In this document: piece after piece, positions 33,392 through 36,084 of the stretch | Layout: every line of letters begins with the position of its first letter | Numbering within the stretch: position 1 is the stretch's first letter | Origin: Deltaproteobacteria bacterium | GTDB lineage: Bacteria; Myxococcota; Myxococcia; Myxococcales; 40CM-4-68-19 | DNA: 36,084 nt | Reading direction: 5' to 3' | NCBI GenBank assembly: GCA_005879535.1 | Contig: VBKI01000075.1 | Location: 1-36,084, forward strand | Made by a program: the position numbers and the translations under genes | Notes under the pieces: model-generated | Database searches by the model: none | Told to the model about the DNA's origin: nothing | What the model saw: only the letters and a program-made list of their open reading frames with translations

Positions 33392-35821
33392 ATGCAGAAT
33401 ATCGTCCGCCGTTTTGCCCTGCCCGTCCTGGCCGTCCTCGCGCTTCCGTTCGCTGCCCGCGCCGACGAGGCGAAGCTGATCCTTCCCGATCTGGGGAGCG
33501 TCGGCTTTCTCGGGATGTCGGGACGCAGCCTGCTGGAGATCGGACTCGTGATCTGCGCGCTCGGCCTGATCTTCGGCATCGTCATCTTTGCCCAGCTCAA
33601 GCGATTGCCGGTCCACCGGGCGATGCTCGAGGTCTCCGAGCTGATCTACGAGACCTGCAAGACGTACCTCGTCACCCAGGGCAAGTTCATCCTCATCCTG
33701 GAGACCTTCATCGGCGTGATCATGGTGATCTATTTCGGCTGGCTCCGGCATTTCGAGGCGGCCAAGGTGATCACCATCATCATCTTCAGCCTGCTCGGAA
33801 TCGGCGGCAGCTACGGAGTTGCCTGGTTCGGCATCCGCGTCAACACCTTCGCCAACTCGCGCACCGCCTTCGCCGCCCTGCGCGGAAAGCCATTCCCGAC
33901 GTACGTCATTCCGCTGAAGGCGGGCATGTCCATCGGCACGATGCTGATCAGCATCGAGCTCCTGATGATGCTCTGCATCCTCCTCTTCGTGCCGGTGGAC
34001 TACGCGGGGCCCTGCTTCATCGGATTCGCCATCGGCGAATCGCTTGGCGCCTCCGCGCTGCGCATCGCCGGCGGGATCTTCACCAAGATCGCCGACATCG
34101 GCAGCGATCTGATGAAGATCGTCTTCAACATCAAGGAGGACGACGCGCGCAACCCTGGCGTGATCGCCGACTGCACCGGGGACAACGCCGGCGACTCGGT
34201 GGGTCCCTCGGCCGACGGATTCGAGACCTACGGCGTCACCGGAGTAGCGCTGATCAGCTTCATCCTGCTCGCGGTGCCCGAGCCGCGGGTGCAGGTGCAG
34301 CTCCTGGTCTGGATCTTCGCGATGCGGATCATGATGATCGTCGCTTCCGTCGGATCGTACCTGATCAACGAGACGATCCAGCGCGGCCGGTACGCCCACG
34401 CCGACCGGATGAACTTCGAGGCGCCCCTCACCTTCCTGGTCTGGCTCACCTCGCTGGTCTCCGTCGCGCTGACCTTCGTCGTCAGCTGGCTCCTGATCCC
34501 GAATCTCGGCGGTGACACCACCATGTGGTGGAAGCTTTCGCTCATCATCACGGCGGGAACGCTCGCCGGCGCGATCATCCCCGAGGTCGTGAAGGCATTC
34601 ACCTCGACCGAGTCCAGCCACGTCCGCGAGGTGGTGACCGCCTCGCGCGAGGGAGGAGCCTCGCTCAACGTCCTCTCCGGGCTGACCGCCGGCAACTTCA
34701 GCGCTTACTGGATGGGGATCGTCATCGTCTCCCTGATGGGCATCGGCTTCTTCGTTTCCGCCCAGGGCCTCGGCCAGATGATGCTCGCGCCCGCCGTGTT
34801 CGCCTTCGGCCTGGTCGCCTTCGGCTTCCTGGGGATGGGCCCGGTGACCATCGCAGTCGACAGCTATGGACCAGTGACGGACAACGCGCAGTCCGTCTAC
34901 GAGCTCTCACTGATCGAGCAGATCCCCGGCCTCGAGGCCGAGGTGAAGCGGGACTTCGGGTTCGATCTCTCCTTCGACAAGGCCAAGCACTTCCTGGAGG
35001 AGAACGACGGCGCCGGGAACACCTTCAAGGCCACCGCGAAGCCGGTGCTGATCGGGACCGCGGTGGTAGGCGCGACGACGATGATCTTCTCGATCATCAT
35101 GGTCCTCACCGACGGGTTGCGGACGAACATGCAGTACCTGACCATGTTGCACGCACCCTTTCTCCTCGGCCTGGTCACCGGCGGCGCCGTCATCTACTGG
35201 TTCACCGGCGCGTCCATCCAGGCCGTCTCCACCGGCGCCTACCGCGCGGTGGAGTTCATCAAGGCGAACATCAAGCTCGAAGGAGCCACCAAGGCCTCGA
35301 TCTCCGACTCCAAGAAAGTGGTCGAGATCTGCACCCAGTACGCGCAGCGCGGCATGTGGAACATCTTCCTGGTCGTCTTCTTCTCCACCCTCGCCTTCGC
35401 CTGCCTCGAGAGCTACTTCTTCATCGGTTACCTGATCTCCATTGCCCTGTTCGGCCTCTACCAGGCCATCTTCATGGCGAACGCCGGCGGCGCCTGGGAC
35501 AACGCGAAGAAGGTGGTGGAGGTAGAGCTGAAGGCGAAGGGGACGCCGCTGCATGCCGCATCGGTGGTGGGCGATACGGTGGGCGACCCGTTCAAGGATA
35601 CCTCCAGCGTGGCGATGAACCCGATCATCAAGTTCACCACCTTGTTCGGGTTGCTCGCCGTCGAGCTCGCGACCGAAATGCAGACGGGTACGCGCCTGGT
35701 GCTGGCAGCGATCTTCTTCGCGCTCTCGGTGGTGTTCGTCTGGCGCAGCTTCTACGGCATGCGCATCCAGAGCGCGGTCCGCGCCACCCAGACGACGCGA
35801 GCGGCCGCCCGCGCCGCCTGA
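33392..35821 (+). CDS. hppA: Membrane-bound proton-translocating pyrophosphatase
   Basis: An 809-residue integral membrane pump with about 16 hydrophobic segments that uses pyrophosphate hydrolysis to export H+ (or Na+). Catalytic loops are DDARNPGVIADCTGDNAGDS at 250-269 and ADGFETYG following, GPVTDNAQ at 493-500, GGAWDNAKK and GDTVGDPFKDTSSVAMNP. K546 in GNTFKA occupies the position where Lys marks K+-independent enzymes. Hallmark Asp residues are kept, but several neutral positions differ from canonical H+-PPases (ADCTGDNAGDSVG against ADNVGDNVGD). An N-terminal segment with a clear signal peptide and A-R-A cleavage site (about 1-24) is unusual but known in some members. The ATG is used; the upstream frame is non-coding. 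It follows the ExbB/ExbD operon with its own candidate promoter. Confidence 0.93.
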   Translation: MQNIVRRFALPVLAVLALPFAARADEAKLILPDLGSVGFLGMSGRSLLEIGLVICALGLIFGIVIFAQLKRLPVHRAMLEVSELIYETCKTYLVTQGKFILILETFIGVIMVIYFGWLRHFEAAKVITIIIFSLLGIGGSYGVAWFGIRVNTFANSRTAFAALRGKPFPTYVIPLKAGMSIGTMLISIELLMMLCILLFVPVDYAGPCFIGFAIGESLGASALRIAGGIFTKIADIGSDLMKIVFNIKEDDARNPGVIADCTGDNAGDSVGPSADGFETYGVTGVALISFILLAVPEPRVQVQLLVWIFAMRIMMIVASVGSYLINETIQRGRYAHADRMNFEAPLTFLVWLTSLVSVALTFVVSWLLIPNLGGDTTMWWKLSLIITAGTLAGAIIPEVVKAFTSTESSHVREVVTASREGGASLNVLSGLTAGNFSAYWMGIVIVSLMGIGFFVSAQGLGQMMLAPAVFAFGLVAFGFLGMGPVTIAVDSYGPVTDNAQSVYELSLIEQIPGLEAEVKRDFGFDLSFDKAKHFLEENDGAGNTFKATAKPVLIGTAVVGATTMIFSIIMVLTDGLRTNMQYLTMLHAPFLLGLVTGGAVIYWFTGASIQAVSTGAYRAVEFIKANIKLEGATKASISDSKKVVEICTQYAQRGMWNIFLVVFFSTLAFACLESYFFIGYLISIALFGLYQAIFMANAGGAWDNAKKVVEVELKAKGTPLHAASVVGDTVGDPFKDTSSVAMNPIIKFTTLFGLLAVELATEMQTGTRLVLAAIFFALSVVFVWRSFYGMRIQSAVRATQTTRAAARAA

Positions 35822-35842
35822 AACGGTGTAGGCTCGCCCGCC

Positions 35843-36084
35843 ATGGACGACGCGGAGCGCGTCCGGCGCACCCTGACGAACCTTCCCATCTTTCCCTTGC
35901 CGGGCGCGGTCCTGCTGCCCCATGCGCTGGTGCCGCTGCACATCTTCGAGCCGCGGTACCGCAAGATGACGCGCGACTGCGACGAGGGCCTGCGCGTGCT
36001 CGCATTGGCGAACATTCCCGACGACCGGGCCGCTGCCGAGCGGCCGGCGCGGGTATTGCCGGTCATCGGGGTAGGCATCCTCGC
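35843..36084 (+). CDS. LON-substrate-binding-domain protein, N-terminal fragment
   Basis: The first 80 residues are visible before the window ends. The sequence LTNLPIFPLPGAVLLPHALV and PLHIFEPRYRKMTRDC match the N-terminal (PUA-like) domain of Lon proteases and of short LON-only proteins (cereblon/YcaP-like). The domain binds substrates. No ATPase or protease part is visible, and in this group most stand-alone proteins are about 200 residues. It starts 21 bases after hppA on the same strand and is probably cotranscribed. Full-length Lon cannot be excluded. Confidence 0.85.
   Translation, partial: MDDAERVRRTLTNLPIFPLPGAVLLPHALVPLHIFEPRYRKMTRDCDEGLRVLALANIPDDRAAAERPARVLPVIGVGIL

Overview
The window is a GC-rich, densely packed bacterial chromosome segment. 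It has no rRNA, tRNA, insertion sequence, phage gene or CRISPR array that I can see. Gene content suggests a deltaproteobacterium of the Myxococcota type (Anaeromyxobacter/Myxococcus-like): an ECF sigma factor with a zinc-finger membrane anti-sigma protein, a compact chemosensory operon, a PAS sensor ending at its phosphoacceptor domain, an ExbB-ExbD-ExbD motor set, a membrane pyrophosphatase, and an hrcA-grpE-dnaK-dnaJ operon. That assignment is inference from gene content, not from a marker gene.

Layout. 1-5619 (minus): adenosine deaminase, then a glycogen/sugar-nucleotide run glgC, a GH57 enzyme, galT and the first codons of glgA, which leaves the window at base 1. 5672-8506: a small membrane protein (plus) converging on a UvrD/PcrA helicase (minus). 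8545-13656 (plus): RNase J, YajQ, a metallo-beta-lactamase-fold hydrolase, RimO and an unknown protein. 13632-14917 (minus): ECF sigma factor and its probable anti-sigma partner, overlapping by GTGA. 14976-16115 (plus): M19 dipeptidase. 16178-21145 (minus): hrcA, grpE, dnaK, dnaJ. 21242-26072 (plus): MCP, CheW, CheY, CheA and a CheC-like phosphatase. 26086-29474 (plus): larB, larC and a PAS/HisKA protein without an ATPase domain. 29487-31250 (minus): a large protein of unknown function with traces of a GH42-like fold. 31465-36084 (plus): ExbB, two ExbD proteins, a signal-peptide-bearing membrane pyrophosphatase and the start of a LON-domain protein.

How the genes fit together. The first block makes and remodels storage glucan. 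The heat-shock operon has its own repressor, but I see no canonical CIRCE; instead a hairpin covers the grpE ribosome binding site, and there are a candidate separate dnaJ promoter and an unusual inverted repeat upstream of hrcA. The chemosensory operon has a receptor with almost no extracytoplasmic part and no CheR/CheB, so it probably reads an intracellular or membrane state. The last block pairs a proton-driven ExbB/ExbD motor with a pump that can build a proton gradient from pyrophosphate. Most of the window is core metabolism. The parts most worth a second look are the grpE leader hairpin, the zinc-finger/six-helix anti-sigma protein, the kinase-like protein without a catalytic domain, the unknown protein at 29487-31250 and the motor-pump neighbourhood.
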